A stretch of 55,006 nt of DNA, taken from Gnetum montanum. Lineage: Eukaryota; Streptophyta; Gnetopsida; Gnetales; Gnetaceae. This document shows, piece by piece, positions 31,900-43,745 of the stretch (position 1 is the stretch's first letter; every line of letters begins with the position of its first letter). The stretch covers positions 1 to 55,006 of the forward strand of contig MNCI01016517.1 of assembly GCA_015680685.1 (NCBI GenBank), read 5' to 3'. A program made the position numbers and the translations under genes. The notes under the pieces are model-generated. The model had not been told where the DNA came from. It saw only the letters and a list, made by a program, of their open reading frames with translations, and did not search any database.

Positions 31900-34890
31900 C
31901 ACATTGGGTCGCTATTGTTCCCATGCTGGCCAACATGGAAGGAGGAACCATTAGGATGGAAACCAAGGGAAGTAGGTTTTGGGGCATTCAAAGATCCAAA
32001 ATTTAGGTCTCAGGGCCTTCCCAAGGTAGCATAAGGCCATATTTAGCAAAATTTGGCACTTTGGAGGTTTGTAAAGGCCAAAAAGCATGTTTTGAAGCAT
32101 TCCCCTAATATTTCCATGTTGACTAGCATGGAAGAGAGGGGTTTTAGTGTGAATAACAAAATTCTTGATCAAAATAGGATCAAAAAATGTCAAGTCAAGA
32201 ACTAGAGTCTAGATCTAGAACTTCTACATCCTCTAGCTTCATTTTAAGGTAGTTTAAGTTAGTTTTGGGTGTCAAAACATGTTGAAATTAATTTTTCCAC
32301 TTCTTCCACAATAAGCACAAAATCCTTAGTGTGGATAAATGTGAGGAAAATTTTTTAGTGATTCATAGTGGTTTGAGAGCATCTTGACTAGGTTTCAAAT
32401 CTCCCATGGTTGTACATCATGATTATGCAAATTTCTAGCTAGTTTTGGTCATGTTTGAAGGTAATTCAAGGGTACCTAGGGTATTAACCCCATATTTTCA
32501 TGCTAGGGAAGTTACTCTAGAATTTAATAGTTTGGAGAATTGGTTTTGCAGATCAAAATGAAGTCAAATAAGAAAAATCTCAAGGCCGCAAGTTTCTAGG
32601 CTTTTTTGGCATAGATCTTTGGCTTTCAAGAGTGTCATCTTGTCACAAAAAGTAGAAAGCTAGCCTTTCCTTTCTATTTTCATGCTACCCAATATGGAGT
32701 GGATCCTCTCTAGCATGAATGAAGAAAGAATCCTAGATATTTGCAAATTCAAGTCACAATCAACTATTCATATCATGGCCTAAATTAACTAGGGTTTAAA
32801 ACTAGCATTTTGGGTCAAATGTTGGTAGTTTTAAGTATTCCTAAGTGTTTTTTGAACTTACCTCCTTTTTCCACATTAGAAGAGGTATCTCCTAGAATGG
32901 AGGAACTATGGGGCCCTACGTTTTATTGATTTGTACCAATTTTATCCATGCATGTGTCTCCACAAGGTTGCCGGTCTTGACTAATGATGCCTATGGTTGA
33001 AATCTAGTCACTTTGATGGCTTTGATAGGGTTTTATAGCTTTCCCCATTGCCCCCATGCTCAAGCTAGGATTCTTGGCATGGATGGGATCTTCCTTAGTA
33101 TGGATAATCCAAAGGAGAAAAGTTTTAATCATTTCATGTGACTTCCAGAAGTCTAGTGGCTTCCAAAAGGTTTAGGTTGTTTCCAAGAGTCAAGCTATAT
33201 ACAAACATTAATAGTTTTTGCTTTCCTCTTTCATCCATGCTGTGATTGGGATGCTCAACATCAATTAGGTTCTCCATAGCATGGAATAACATTAGGGCAT
33301 TGATTTATGTTTATTGTTGACATTTTATTGGCTTTTAGAAAGGTTTTAAGCTTCTAGTATTAGTCCAAGATAATCTAATTTGTTTTCTTATATAGAGGAT
33401 TCCAAAATAATATTTTTAGTTCCATCCTCCTAGTTTCTACATTGGAAAGCATGGAAGTGGTCTACCCCATCTTAGAATAACCAAGAAAGTTAGATCTAGA
33501 CCAATTCAACACCTAATTAACCATACATGTTAGCCTCTAGGGTTTCCAGTGTTGATGATCAATACTTGGTGTCAAGATTTTTCACTTTGGAGGCTCCTAG
33601 GTGCCTCATGCAATCTCCCCCTCCCCATTCTTCCATGATAGACATGATAGTCCTAGTGTGGATGAGAGGGGGATGGTAGTTTTGTTCTATTTTAATTATT
33701 CTTAAAGATCTTTTGAATCCCCATAGGGTTCTAGTAGGGTCGAGGGTTCACTAGAGTAGGTTATTTTGTTATTTTAGGTCATAATTTTTGATTTCTTACA
33801 TATGGCATGGGTTTCCACATTTCCTCCATTCTAGGTAGCATTGAGGTAGGATTCTCCAATGTGGAACAAGATATGGGATAAGAATAGACTTGTTTCAAGG
33901 TTAATCTAGGCTATTGGAGGCTGTGAGGGAGTATCAGGCTTTGAGAAATGGTTCTTAGGTAGTCAATTTGATTAATTTTAATCTTTCCCCCATCCATTAA
34001 GACTAGGGCTAGTATGCGTGACATGGATGAAGCCTCCTCCAATGTGGAGACACCAAATCCCAAGCTTTGAAGCACTTCCAACTAGGTTTGGTGAGGTTCT
34101 AGGGTTATTAGTGATGCTTGGAGGGGTTCTAGGCCATATGGGATCTACTTTGGGATCAAACATGGGTTAGATGGGTGTTGGGGGGGTAGGAATGAATGTT
34201 AACCCCTCGTTTTCAATGTTGGGTAGTGTTGCTCTAACATGCAAACCCAAGTTGTCTATTTTTTCATGTCTAACCTCCTTTTGGAAGCTCAAAGTTGGAA
34301 AATGTAGGTTTTAGATAGTAAAAATGGGTACAAGGTTATGTTTTAGTGATTTTGGACAGTGAGAGGCATGTGTCCACACTAGGAATGGAATCACTAGCAT
34401 GGATGCATGGGAGTTAAGGTTGAAATATTGTTCTAAGTATCAAAATGGCTAAACTTCAACATTGATGTAGTTTTTAGGCCAAGAGTGAGGACGTATAGTG
34501 GGGTCCACTTTCCAAGATTTTTAAAATTTGAAAAGTTAAGCTATTTCCTATCGATCTCAGTGTGGAAGAGACTTTCCCCCATTTGCATTTCAATGCATTT
34601 GAAGTTATGGTGCACTAAATGGGCAACTGGATTTTGGATGGAAGAATTTAGGTTTTGTTTGAGTTTTTAATGCCAAATTTCATATGTTTCAATGAAACTT
34701 GCCATTATACACAAATAGCACATTGGTGGAGAGCTCAAGTAGAGATATTTATAGTAGATTCAACTCATCCTTAGCATGGAGGTATTAGATCATCTCTTCA
34801 GCCAATGTTGGACACTCAATCTTCCTAGATTTTAACCATACCTAGTGTTGATGTACCTATGGCACCCAAGTAGTATGGAGGAAAGAGTAA
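31900..34890. repeat. Decayed tandem array of a ~188-bp unit (about 16 copies)
   Basis: A motif like CCCCATTCTTCCATGCTAG followed, 20-30 bp on, by GCATGGAAG or AGTGTGGATGA recurs at roughly 31,917, 32,102, 32,296, 32,490, 32,680, 32,865, 33,048, 33,233, 33,427, 33,631, 33,820, 33,995, 34,202, 34,375, 34,555 and 34,750. Steps range from 173 to 207 bp with a mean near 189. Between motifs, similarity is low by eye. The array occupies the place where the rest of gag, protease and the antisense gene would be. The motif also resembles pieces of the LTRs of C (27,355, 27,490, 27,567), so the array may have grown from LTR or leader sequence. Confidence 0.65.
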
Positions 34891-35229
34891 AAATCCTAGG
34901 ATTCAAAAGTTAGATGAAGATGCAAGGAACTTGGCAAGACTTCCAAGACCCGTCTTCATTTAGTCTTCCTTTGTTGCTACTCCAAGATAGGTAATTTTAC
35001 CCATTTTTACTTTCATTTCTAGCCATTTTTCTTATTTTTCGTGCTATGTGTGGGGCCATTTTTCTTGCCATTTGTGGCCTCACTATGGGTTGTAATATAG
35101 AAGGAAATTCTTCCATTATGCTTGTATTTTGTGGACCAAACAAGGAAAGAAAGTTTGTGCTAGTACGTAATGCACAAATGGGATAAATAGGGTGTGTGAC
35201 CCCTGAGTTGCTTGAGGTCCCATGGTGGA

Positions 35230-35930
35230 TCCCACATGAGTAATGAGTGGATTTGAAGTGGTGAAAACTATCATCGATGACTACATAGATGGAGGTTGTA
35301 TGGAAAATGACATTGATGGGTTATAGGTCATGGGTTGTGGCATCGATTGAGTTTGATGCATGGCTATGACCAATGTGAGATTAGTCATGGTAGGGTAAGA
35401 GGAAGTGGAAGATAGCGACATCATGCCAATGGAGAAAACAAAGACATGAGTGGAAGGCTTGGTGGCCTTGGGGTTTTCTTGTTGGAACAATATACCAAGG
35501 ATGTTTTGGGGCTTAGATTCTATACTAAATTCATGCTCCTCTTCCTGTTTCTCCTCTGAGCTATGCTTGTCATCTTCTTCTTCCATCTTAATCAATTGGG
35601 CTAGAACACCTACATAGATATTTGTTAGAGATATTTTTTCATAGGGGGAAGAGATGTACTCCTTATCATTATAGTGTATGAGTTTGAACTTCCTTTTGGA
35701 TTTTGCTTCAAACATGGAATCAACATGCTAGCTTGTGTTTTAGCACAAATGTAGTTATATTGGTCTTTATTTATGATTGCAAAATTATAATGTTTCCTCC
35801 TAACCCTCAAATATTTCTTAGGTTTGATGATAGCAGGGTCTTTGGGGCCATAGACCCTCTTGGATTGTGGGCTAGGACCTTCACTAGTGAAGGTGAGAGG
35901 CAACTTGGAGGACTACTAGAAAGACATGGT
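35230..35930 (-). pseudogene. N-terminal gag fragment of element C
   Basis: Two overlapping minus-strand open pieces (35,903-35,625 and 35,715-35,281) joined by one frameshift near 35,700. Seen: PKKYLRVRRKHYNFAIINKD, YNYICAKTQASML, then KRKFKLIHYNDKEYISSPYE, KISLTNIYVGVLAQLIKMEE, an acidic EEKQEEEHE stretch and a Ser/Pro-rich tail. The run YICxK...KFKxxxYNxxEY...ISLTxxYxxxLxQL matches the gag N-terminus of B (22,240-22,030: FICIKI...KFLY.NGREF...IPLTEMY.WILNQL). The rest of gag is missing. The role of this N-terminal domain is unknown to me. Confidence 0.6.
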
Positions 35931-36637
35931 TATAGTGTAAAAAATGGCTTAAAATAGGCTATAAAATGAAATAATAGAGGTAAATTCCAACAAGTGGAAT
36001 TTAAAAATGGTCAAAAGAAGGAAAAATGTCTAAAAATGAAGAAATTTCTATAATTAATAACTGGGGGATAATGGGGGTTTACCATTTTACCAAAAATAGA
36101 AAGCTGACTACGTTGGTGTTAAGTCTCACCCACGCTAGACTTCTAATTACCTCTACATTGGGTATGGTAGGGGGAAAAGAAATGGGATGAGATGGGAGGA
36201 ATCTCACATCTTTCTAATAGAAAATTAATGAGGGGAAAAATGCAAAAAACAAAATTGGAAAGTTTATGATTTTCCACTAAGACAGATTTTGGTAGGTTAC
36301 TAGTTTCTTAGCTTGGAAAAATGGGAAAGCTAACTTCTAGAAGTTTGATGGTTTTTGGAAAAATTGCACCACCCACTTTAGAAACTCAAAAAAATTGGTA
36401 GTAGAAAAAAAAAAGGGTTAAAGGTTTTAATGTTGGATTTTGGATGAAAAATTCATAGTAATTTCTATGAAAAGCCAACATCCAATAACCTTGAACTTTC
36501 ACACTAAAGTTTTGGTCATAAGGGGGAAGGGGCAATATTGTTTTTTTCAAAGTTTTGGCTAAAAAAGATTAAAAAAGGCTTTCAACATGCAAAAATTTCC
36601 ATAATAAAGATAGATCTAGTCATAGAAATTTGTTGGA
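35931..36637 (-). other. Leader between primer binding site and gag (element C)
   Basis: AT-rich, no coding signal. At about 36,110-36,180 it contains a piece (CCACGCTAGACTTC...TACATTGGGTATGG) reminiscent of the 188-bp unit motif. Confidence 0.5.
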
Positions 36638-36656
36638 GGCCCTCCTTCTAATGCCA
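36638..36656 (-). promoter_or_regulatory. Primer binding site of element C
   Basis: Minus strand TGGCATTAGAAGGAGGGCC, differing from B at one base. It lies about nine bases inside the right LTR. Confidence 0.7.
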
Positions 36657-36665
36657 GAAAGTTTT

Positions 36666-37557
36666 TGTACTTAGAAAAATCGATCACTAGAAAAATCCAA
36701 GGAGCAGCATTTATGCAAAGATTTGAAAGTGCTCTTAGGTGTACTAGAGTGTGGAAATATTGCTTGGAAAATGTATGTATGCTAAATATATTCAAGTTTC
36801 AAAAATGTGAAACCTTTAAATGGTGTTTTCATTTTGGTTTTATAGGTTTTGGATCATAAATGATGCTGCAAAATGGCTATAAGTTTACTGCATAATTGTT
36901 GCAAATTGGCTATCAAATTGCTGTAAATGTTTATCTCGTATAGGTGAGATGGTTGCCCAAATTTTGGGGATTACCATATATAGTAAGTGCTAAGCCTTCA
37001 TGGCCATTCCATTCACTATAATTAGTAATGGAGGCACACCTTGTATGCTAGAGATGAATTTTCCATGTTGAGTCTTTTACCATGCTTGTTGAAGTGACTG
37101 ATCAATGTTGGAGTGAATAGCATGAAAAAATTTAGCTTTTGAGGCTTCCAAACTAGGGGCATGTAGTTTCCTAGTTGGTAGAAAGGTTTCCACACTAAGG
37201 GGAAAGCTCCCATCCTTCCATGCCAGGGGTAGGTGAGATTTAGTCCCTATAGATGTGTCCAGCGTAGAAAAGTGTATACACCTCATAAAACCCATCAAAT
37301 TGCCATTTTTGGCTTTACAAAAGGTATTTTTGACCTCCCAAGCCCAAATATAGATACTAGGTGACCTTTCTTATTTAGGGAATGAGGCTTTGACTTGTTA
37401 TGAGGCATTTTAAGCCTCAAAAATATGGAATATGTGAAATTTCCTTTTATGGATTACAGTCTTCACATTTACAACAAAGTTTTATCTCAAATTTGATGGG
37501 GTAAAAGCTACATGATGAAGATTGGCCATAACATGCAAATTTTTTATGGTTTTTTAA
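36666..37557 (-). repeat. Element C 5' LTR (right)
   Basis: About 892 bp, partner of 26,976-27,864. The inner end is TGTACTTAG at 36,666 and the outer end is near GGTTTTTTAA at 37,556. Confidence 0.8.
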
Positions 37558-37938
37558 GGTAAAATGCATAACAAAGGTTAGTCATGGTAGAGTAATAAAA
37601 TCGATTCATTCTATCTAAGTGAAACAAAGTATGGTTAAGACATGACTAATAGGATGAAGAGATTAAATGACAAGATAATAAGAACAAATTATATATTTTA
37701 ATATTTTATTATGAACATATCTAAGGTACTGCATGTATTCCATGCATTTCATAGCCCAAAGTATGTATTCATAAAACAAAAATATCAGCTATCACTGAGT
37801 GAGTAACCTTGGCATCATCTTCTAACTAAAACAAGGACATGTATCATGGGGGCTAGGTAGGCATGAAAACTTGAAAAATAATGAATACAAAGCATATCCA
37901 AGAATACAACCACTACAACATTTGACATTAATGATAAA
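37558..37938. other. AT-rich spacer between elements C and D
   Basis: No gene. AATACAAAGCATATCCAAG followed by ATACAACCAC (37,892-37,915) resembles ATGCAAAGAATATCCAAAC and ACACAACCAT just right of D (46,198-46,225). Both flanks of D may therefore belong to one repeated sequence; the match is short. Confidence 0.4.
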
Positions 37939-39166
37939 TGAAACACCACTAATTTTGAGCTCCTGCAGTTCAATGACAGATTTGTCTAAGTGTTAAAATT
38001 TTGGAAAAATTCATCAAAATGGTGTTACTACACTCTACTACATTGCATAGCATAGATAGCATAACATGCCAAAATTTACAAAACTTTTCTAAGTGTTCAT
38101 GCTATGCTATGTAGTGTAGACAACATAACACTTGGGAACTACCTCCAAATGCCTCAAAAAGCTCTTAGAATTTAGCATCAACATTCATTTTAGCTCTAGC
38201 ATCACTCTAGTGGCCAAGATTAGCAATTTTCTTTATTTTTGCATCCCCTATTGATCCCTAAAATTGTCCCTACACTTGACCCTACTTGGAAGATGGGGAA
38301 GATGTAGTCCTGGAGTATAAGCTCTAAGTTGCATTTGTTTTGGCATTGTTTGTAGATACATGGTAGTCCCTTAAAATTTGGCACATGCAGTCTGAGTGGT
38401 GTGGTCATAGTTTGGTAGATTCTTAGTTACTGTTCTTGTCCTACAAAGCATGACACTATTAAGCTTAACAATTACAGCTTGACACTTTGAGCATAGCATG
38501 TTAGTGTGACTTGCTCACACCCATATTGCATGGGACCCAAGCCATGTGGCATTTAGTCCACATCTCACATCAATGCTAGCTCTATAAATACCCCATTAAT
38601 TAGCATTTTAGGGGTTGATGGTCATGGCTGATGATCAGCAAAATCACTCTAAGCATCAAGCATTAGAGTGTTGTTAGCATCTTCATCACTCCCACACTTA
38701 AGCATCATGACCCAACACCTACATAGTGTGGCAACTATAAGCTCGGTAGGCCCAAACCCTCTTGTAGCTGCAAGCATCGCATCTGCAATGTCCCAAAGAC
38801 TATGACCACACTACCATGCTACCTTGCTATGCCTGTCTAATACTACGTACTAGTTCTATACACTGTTTAATCAAGAGCTACATTCCCCAATCTTGGGATG
38901 GTTCATTTCTTCAGGATTTTGTTTCAAATTTGAGCATAATTTCCTACATCTTCTACTACTAATATGCATGCTTGTTCATTTGCAATAATATTTTTCAGCT
39001 TTTGAAAATGATTATTATTACACCATGTAAGTACTTGTCTGATTGACCAAACCATTTACAGCATCACGTTTCTGTGTTTGCTAGCATAGCTCTTCCATGG
39101 ACTTAGGGTTAGGTTGTACACTCGATGACCTCTCAATGTTCTAGTGACTAATATTTTTGGATGTCA
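37939..39166 (+). repeat. Element D 5' LTR
   Basis: 1,228 bp, TGAAACACCACTAATTTT... to ...GGATGTCA. It matches 44,335-46,155 but lacks about 550 bp present there (44,400-44,945). The 3' end (GACCTCTCAATGTTCTAG, then TTTTTGGATGTCA) is related to the LTR end of B. GCTA hairpin motifs are at 38,034-38,070 and 38,098-38,130. Confidence 0.88.
38582..38590 (+). promoter_or_regulatory. TATA box in element D 5' LTR
   Basis: CTATAAATA, conserved at 45,544-45,552. About 40 bp upstream is GCCATGTGGC, which is a G-box CACGTG in the other LTR (45,505-45,510). Confidence 0.6.
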
Positions 39167-39173
39167 TAAGTGT

Positions 39174-39192
39174 TGGCACTAATAGGAGGGCC
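39174..39192 (+). promoter_or_regulatory. Primer binding site of element D
   Basis: TGGCACTAATAGGAGGGCC, seven bases after the LTR end. It is nearly identical to the sites of B and C. Confidence 0.72.
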
Positions 39193-40399
39193 TCCTTGTT
39201 CCTTCTATGTGCCACAGTTAGTCTCACATGCTTTCTGTACCCCCATCACTAGTAGCAGACTAGCATAGACATAACACCCCTATGGACCTACCATGATAGT
39301 AGTTGTATCATCATCCAATGTAAGAGTTTTCTATGTTTTGGTTGGTGCAGATTGATCCCAGTTGATAGTTCCCCTAGAACCTCATAGGAGAGAAAGCCTA
39401 AAACTATTCACTACATCAAGCTCTAAGTGTTCTGTAGAGTGTGACAACCTTGTTAGCATGACAGTCCCTTAGAGCATGACAAGTGTAATATCATAAATAA
39501 CCATTTCTTTAGCATTTTCAAACTTGGCCATTTTTGGTCTATTTTCTTTACAATTTTTGTACATAACTCTTTCAGCTTAAAATTTATTGCATTTGAACAT
39601 TTCTTGCAAGTTTCTCTCCTTCTCATGTCTCTTCTAACATAGTGAAAATGGACCTTGTTAACATCTCAATTGTTTCGTTGAGCTTGAAGGTGGCCCACCC
39701 TATTCAACATGTGGTGGATGTTGAGTGATTGCCTAGCCTGATGCAACCACAATAGCAATCTCTTAGATAGTGACACTAATTTCTTGAACACATGGCACTT
39801 GATGAAGAATGATACAACTTTTTATGTGCAAAGATGTAGGTGGGCCTTCCATTGGATGACCAAGAAATGGAAGAAAATCATAGTTTCAAAATTATCCACC
39901 AAAATGGGTGGGAGTTCCTTCCCATCCCTAACATAGTTATATCACTCACTGAAATTTTCCAATGGAGCTTGGACCAACATATCTAGATGAGTTGGCCAAA
40001 AGACCAAGACATAGCATCCCACTATGATGAGCCCCTCCAAGATGGGTAGGAGGAGCTTGAATCCCATTCCAACGATTGTGGCCCACTCTATGCCTTAGCC
40101 CCATTACCTACCTCTATGTTCCAATCACACTAGCCATAGTATTCTACCTCATTTGCAATAGCTATGAAACTTTCATAATCCAAACCTTTGCTGGTGATAG
40201 GTAGCCATCAAATGCTGACAATGTAATAGAATGTAGGGCCTTCTACATCTTTTTCTGTTATTACTCCCTTGAAATTTGCTCAATTTTCATAGCCAGTGTC
40301 TGTGATGCCAATGTTGCCATATGTGCATACTATGTCCATATTATAGCCACAAACAACTCCGATTCAGATTATCCCTTCTATGTCAATCCCACCACCAAC
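39193..40399 (+). other. Leader and unresolved gag N-terminus of element D
   Basis: 1.2 kb with no clear frame. The N-terminal gag domain seen in B and C should lie here, but I could not trace it. Confidence 0.4.
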
Positions 40400-42000
40400 A
40401 ACATTTCTAGCCTCAACTGTGTGATGGGTAGCAACATCTTTCCGTACCGTTCAATTGTCCCAGATGTCATCGTATATGCAACCACAAATATATCAAGTGT
40501 TACATATGGCACAACCAACTATAGCACTCTGGGTTGTTGTGGTAGCACCACTAATGGGATCTGCTCTGAAAGCATCATCAATGGGGCTAGTAGCTACTCC
40601 AATGACACTACCAATGGGAGCTGCTCCAATAGCACCCCCAGCGGGGCTAGTAGCTACACCCATAGCCCCATAGATGGTAGCTACTTCGATAGCACCACCA
40701 ATAGTACAACTAATGCAACCTCTGCAACATCCTTGAGCCTATATCAAGCATTCAATCTCATCCAAACCCTCACTGAGGAGTTCAAGCAGCTTAAACCTAC
40801 CAGCTTTGAAATAGTCCATGTAATGGACTTCTAGCAAGATGATCCTATTAACCTTGTCGTTCCTCCACTCACACTGCCTCCTAGAATCCAGCTTCCCAAA
40901 TTTAGGAAATACAATACAGAAGGTGATCCAAATGCCCACCTAGTCACCTTTCATTCCAAGTCTTTGTTACTGCAATTGTGGCCACATGCTGTCATTCATG
41001 TCTTCGCCATGTCTCTGATTGGTAAATCCTTATATTGGTATTGTTCACTTCCTTGTGCTTCCATTTCAAATCAAGAGGAGTTGCTAAGTTAGTTCATAAC
41101 CTACTTCAGGTACAACTTGAAGCCAAAAGCCACTCTATACTAGCTTATGAATGTTAAGCAAGAAGCGCTAGAACCTATTGTTGAAACCGACTTGCTAGCC
41201 ATTTTTAAGGGCACCATAAATGATTTCATTAAATATATGCTATATTATTTAGCCTTGCAATTTCTTAGCAAGCCTTTTCTCAAGGAAAGAGCATATAGGA
41301 TGTGGTAGAGTCAAGCAAGGAATCAACTTACATATGTTATAAGAATGCACATGCAAAAGAGATAAGGAAAATGGGAAAGCCATGACAACTGCTATGGTGG
41401 CTATGGCTAATGAAGCTAAGCTCAACAACAAAAAATAGGCAGCTAAGGCACTTAAGGCCCTAGCCACTACCAACTAAATGTTGAGCTCTAGCAACATGGA
41501 AACCAAACAACCTACACCGTCAATGGTCATAGGTCAAGCTCCACCAAGGCCAAACTTTGAGTGTAAGGACCAGCTAAAATATACTGCTTTCTAATTAAGT
41601 CATCAGAAATTTTGGATCAACTACTTAGTGTTGGATGTATTCAACATAAGCAAATGTTAGAGGATTCTTGTAAATGTCATAAAAGATACTGCAAGATCCT
41701 TTGAGACCCCTCTATAGCTATGCCCAATGAGCCTCGAGTGTCCAGAAGTTTTAGATTGGACTGATTCTACAACTACCATCGGTTGCATAGCCATGACATA
41801 GATTACTTCCTAGAATTGAAGGATTATATCTAATGCATGATTGATCAAGGAAAGATGGTCCTTAATGAAAGTAACCTTGTCTAGCCCAAGAACTAGTCCA
41901 TGAACATCTATAAGGATCCATTAAATGCTAGTGGTGCAGGATACATCATTAATGTTATTAGTGTTGATACTGATATGGAGCCAATACATGAACTATTAAT
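40400..42000 (+). pseudogene. Gag of element D
   Basis: An open piece at 40,421-40,834 is Ser/Thr/Asn-rich with repeated units (GICSESIINGASSYSNDTTN then GSCSNSTPSGASSYTHSPID) and ends LSLYQAFNLIQTLTEEFKQL, EIVHVMDF. The capsid core follows in the same frame: DDPINLVVPPLTLP, PKFRKYNTEGDPNAHLVTF, HAVIHVFAMSLIGKSLYWY, FITYFRYNLKPKATLY, MNVKQEALEP (to about 41,190). The knuckle region at about 41,760-41,830 reads FYNYHRLHSHDIDYFLELKD; both Cys of the B motif have become Phe, so zinc binding is lost. GAGYIINVISVDTDMEPIHE at 41,930-41,990 matches DVGYIINMISIDGNLELPQ in B. The capsid part is better preserved than in B. Confidence 0.78.
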
Positions 42001-42599
42001 GGTCCATGTGCTTTCTAGTGATATTGGGGCCTTAATGATAACTAGTTCACAATCCCCCTTTCTCATCAAGGCACCACCTCAGGCACTCGCAACATCGATT
42101 ATGGTCATGGTCCCATAATAATCGTTTGCTAAGATGCTAAACTGGCAACCAAATCAATCATCTTCTAAGATGTTAAACTCACATGATGTAGCAACAACAA
42201 CTGCTAAGCAACCTTTCGTCATCAAGATGCCACAACAAGTTAGCTCTGCAACAACTCCTAAATCATTGTTTGTCATAAGGGCACCACAACATGATGGTGC
42301 CTCACCTACCCAAAGCCCAATAATGGGCAACATCTCAGCCTCTTCTCCATCAAGGGCCAACCCTACTAACAACCTAGGTAGGCCTAACAAATGGAAATGT
42401 AAGAGGATAGACAAGTGCTTCACAACCCCCATGGCTAAAGTAAAGGCAACAACCAGCAAGCAACAACTAAACACTAGGGTCCTTGCCCCCAAGTAAGTCA
42501 AGCAACCCAAGCCCAAGGCCCCTCCATGAGAGATCCATCTCTCAAGCCATATGGAGGAAGTCAAGACCAACATAATAGTCAATGACAAGGACTTCATAG
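42001..42599 (+). pseudogene. Gag-protease linker of element D with three PFVIKxP motifs
   Basis: Ser/Thr/Gln-rich linker. Motif copies: QSPFLIKAPPQALATS (about 42,053-42,100), KQPFVIKMPQQVSSAT (42,207-42,254) and KSLFVIRAPQHDGAS (42,261-42,305), against two copies in B. A basic segment RPNKWKCKRIDKCF follows. The end, ERSISQAIWRKSRPT-like, fits WEIHLLGRMEEE of B. Confidence 0.55.
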
Positions 42600-43540
42600 C
42601 TACACTAACCTAAGTGAAATAAATGCTTGAGCAAAAAAACACAACATTGAGCTTATACCACTTGGTCATAACCTCATCTACTCACTACCAGGTGTTGGCC
42701 CAGATGTTGGCTTGAATTCCTATTATGGAGAACTTCCTTGTAGATGAGGTATACATCTGTGCACCAATGTTACCCCCTAGATCATAGGAATCAGATTCAA
42801 CATCCCTAGCCTTTCACGATGATGCAATTAATGTCAACCCTGAACAAGGGAAAGTCACTATAGTTCCACTATGCATTAGCATATGTGTTGGGAAGTGCAC
42901 GATCCATAGAGTGCATGTCGATGATGGTGTATTAACAAATGTAGTCTTGTACTCTATCATTGACAAGTAGGCCTAGAAGATGAAGTCAGGCCAAACAAAA
43001 CCACATGCCTAAAATCCTTGAATGGATCATGCATCACTATCATGGGTATAATCAACTTAGCCTTCATGGTAGGAGAGCAATTCCCCATTAGTCTAGATTG
43101 CATTATCATAGAGGGGATGCCAGGCTTTAACCTGATCTTGGGTAGGCCTTGGCTAGCCTAACTATGGGCCATCTCCTCTCCTATTCACCAAGAAGTTCAC
43201 CTTCCATATGAAGTTGGTCAAGTTATCATCCATAATGATAACATCCCCCCATTGGCTACCCATAACATACACATGGAACAAGTTTTGGAGGTGGAGTTTC
43301 TTGGTGATACACTTGCAACAACCAATGCAATGCCTAAGGCTAACACACCCAAATGAGTAGTTGAAGCCAATAGCCTCCCAAGGGACATTAAGCCTTGCAT
43401 GCCCCCTAATCCATGCCAAATTAGGAAGCAACTACATGACCAAGACTTTTCCTTAGCCAAAAATGCACTAAGCACCTACTTACCTTTTACCTCTACTTCC
43501 AATGCATTTTTGACTTTCATTTCCATTGCACTAGCCTAAG
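42600..43540 (+). pseudogene. Aspartic protease of element D
   Basis: Homologue of the B protease: SLYHLVITSSTHYQVLAQML, a MLPPRS block, STSLAFHDDAINVNPEQGK, and the active site IHRVHVDDGVLTNVVLYSI (about 42,900-42,955), with the catalytic Asp followed by Asp as in B. After frame changes, GMPGFNLILGRPWLA and AISSPIHQEVHLPYEVGQ (about 43,120-43,215) mark the end of the fold. A further open stretch, VLEVEFLGDTLATTNAMP to about 43,540, has no recognised function. Nothing of RT follows. Several stops make it inactive. Confidence 0.75.
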
Positions 43541-43689
43541 GATTTACATTTTGCCTACTTACTTAGATCATGCATTTCATTTTTTTCACACATTTTTTAC
43601 TTTGTTTATGCATCCATCCACTTATCTTATACATTGCATCTAAAAAACATCAAAAAACACATAAAAAAGCATAAAACTACAAAAGCACA

Positions 43690-43745
43690 TGGCCCAAAAT
43701 GACCTTAAACTATCATTCTAGCCCGAAAAATCCTAAAACTATTGC
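43690..43745 (+). repeat. ~31-bp repeat block downstream of protease (element D)
   Basis: GGCCCAAAATGACCTTAAACTA and AGCCCGAAAAATCCTAAAACTA are the reverse complement of the TAGTTTTAGGTCATTTCGGGCC units of B at 18,295-18,420. This is as expected, because D lies in the opposite orientation. Confidence 0.65.

Larger units (their letters stand above)
26976..37557 (-). mobile_element. Element C: 10.6 kb Tat-like element with pol but almost no gag/PR
   Basis: Two LTRs of about 0.89 kb flank, in minus-strand order: primer binding site, leader, an N-terminal gag piece (about 35,930-35,230), an array of a unit of about 188 bp (34,890-31,900), a ~31-bp repeat block (31,800-31,430), RT, RNase H, aRH, a truncated integrase (to 28,120), a ~31-bp block (28,085-27,955), a purine-rich tract and the 3' LTR. 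The capsid core, zinc knuckle and protease are absent. LTR ends are approximate because the terminal TG/CA have decayed and no target duplication could be defined. Confidence 0.8.

Noticed and set aside
31900-34890. CRISPR-like or coding interpretation of the ~188-bp periodic region
   Set aside because: Units are degenerate over their whole length without short identical repeats, and the context is a plant retrotransposon.
42154-42597. 147-codon minus-strand open frame in element D
   Set aside because: Shadow of the plus-strand linker with the PFVIKxP motifs; Leu/Val-rich low complexity with no homologue.
43162-43475. Two overlapping minus-strand open frames
   Set aside because: They lie antisense to the protease C-terminal region of D and have no supporting motif.
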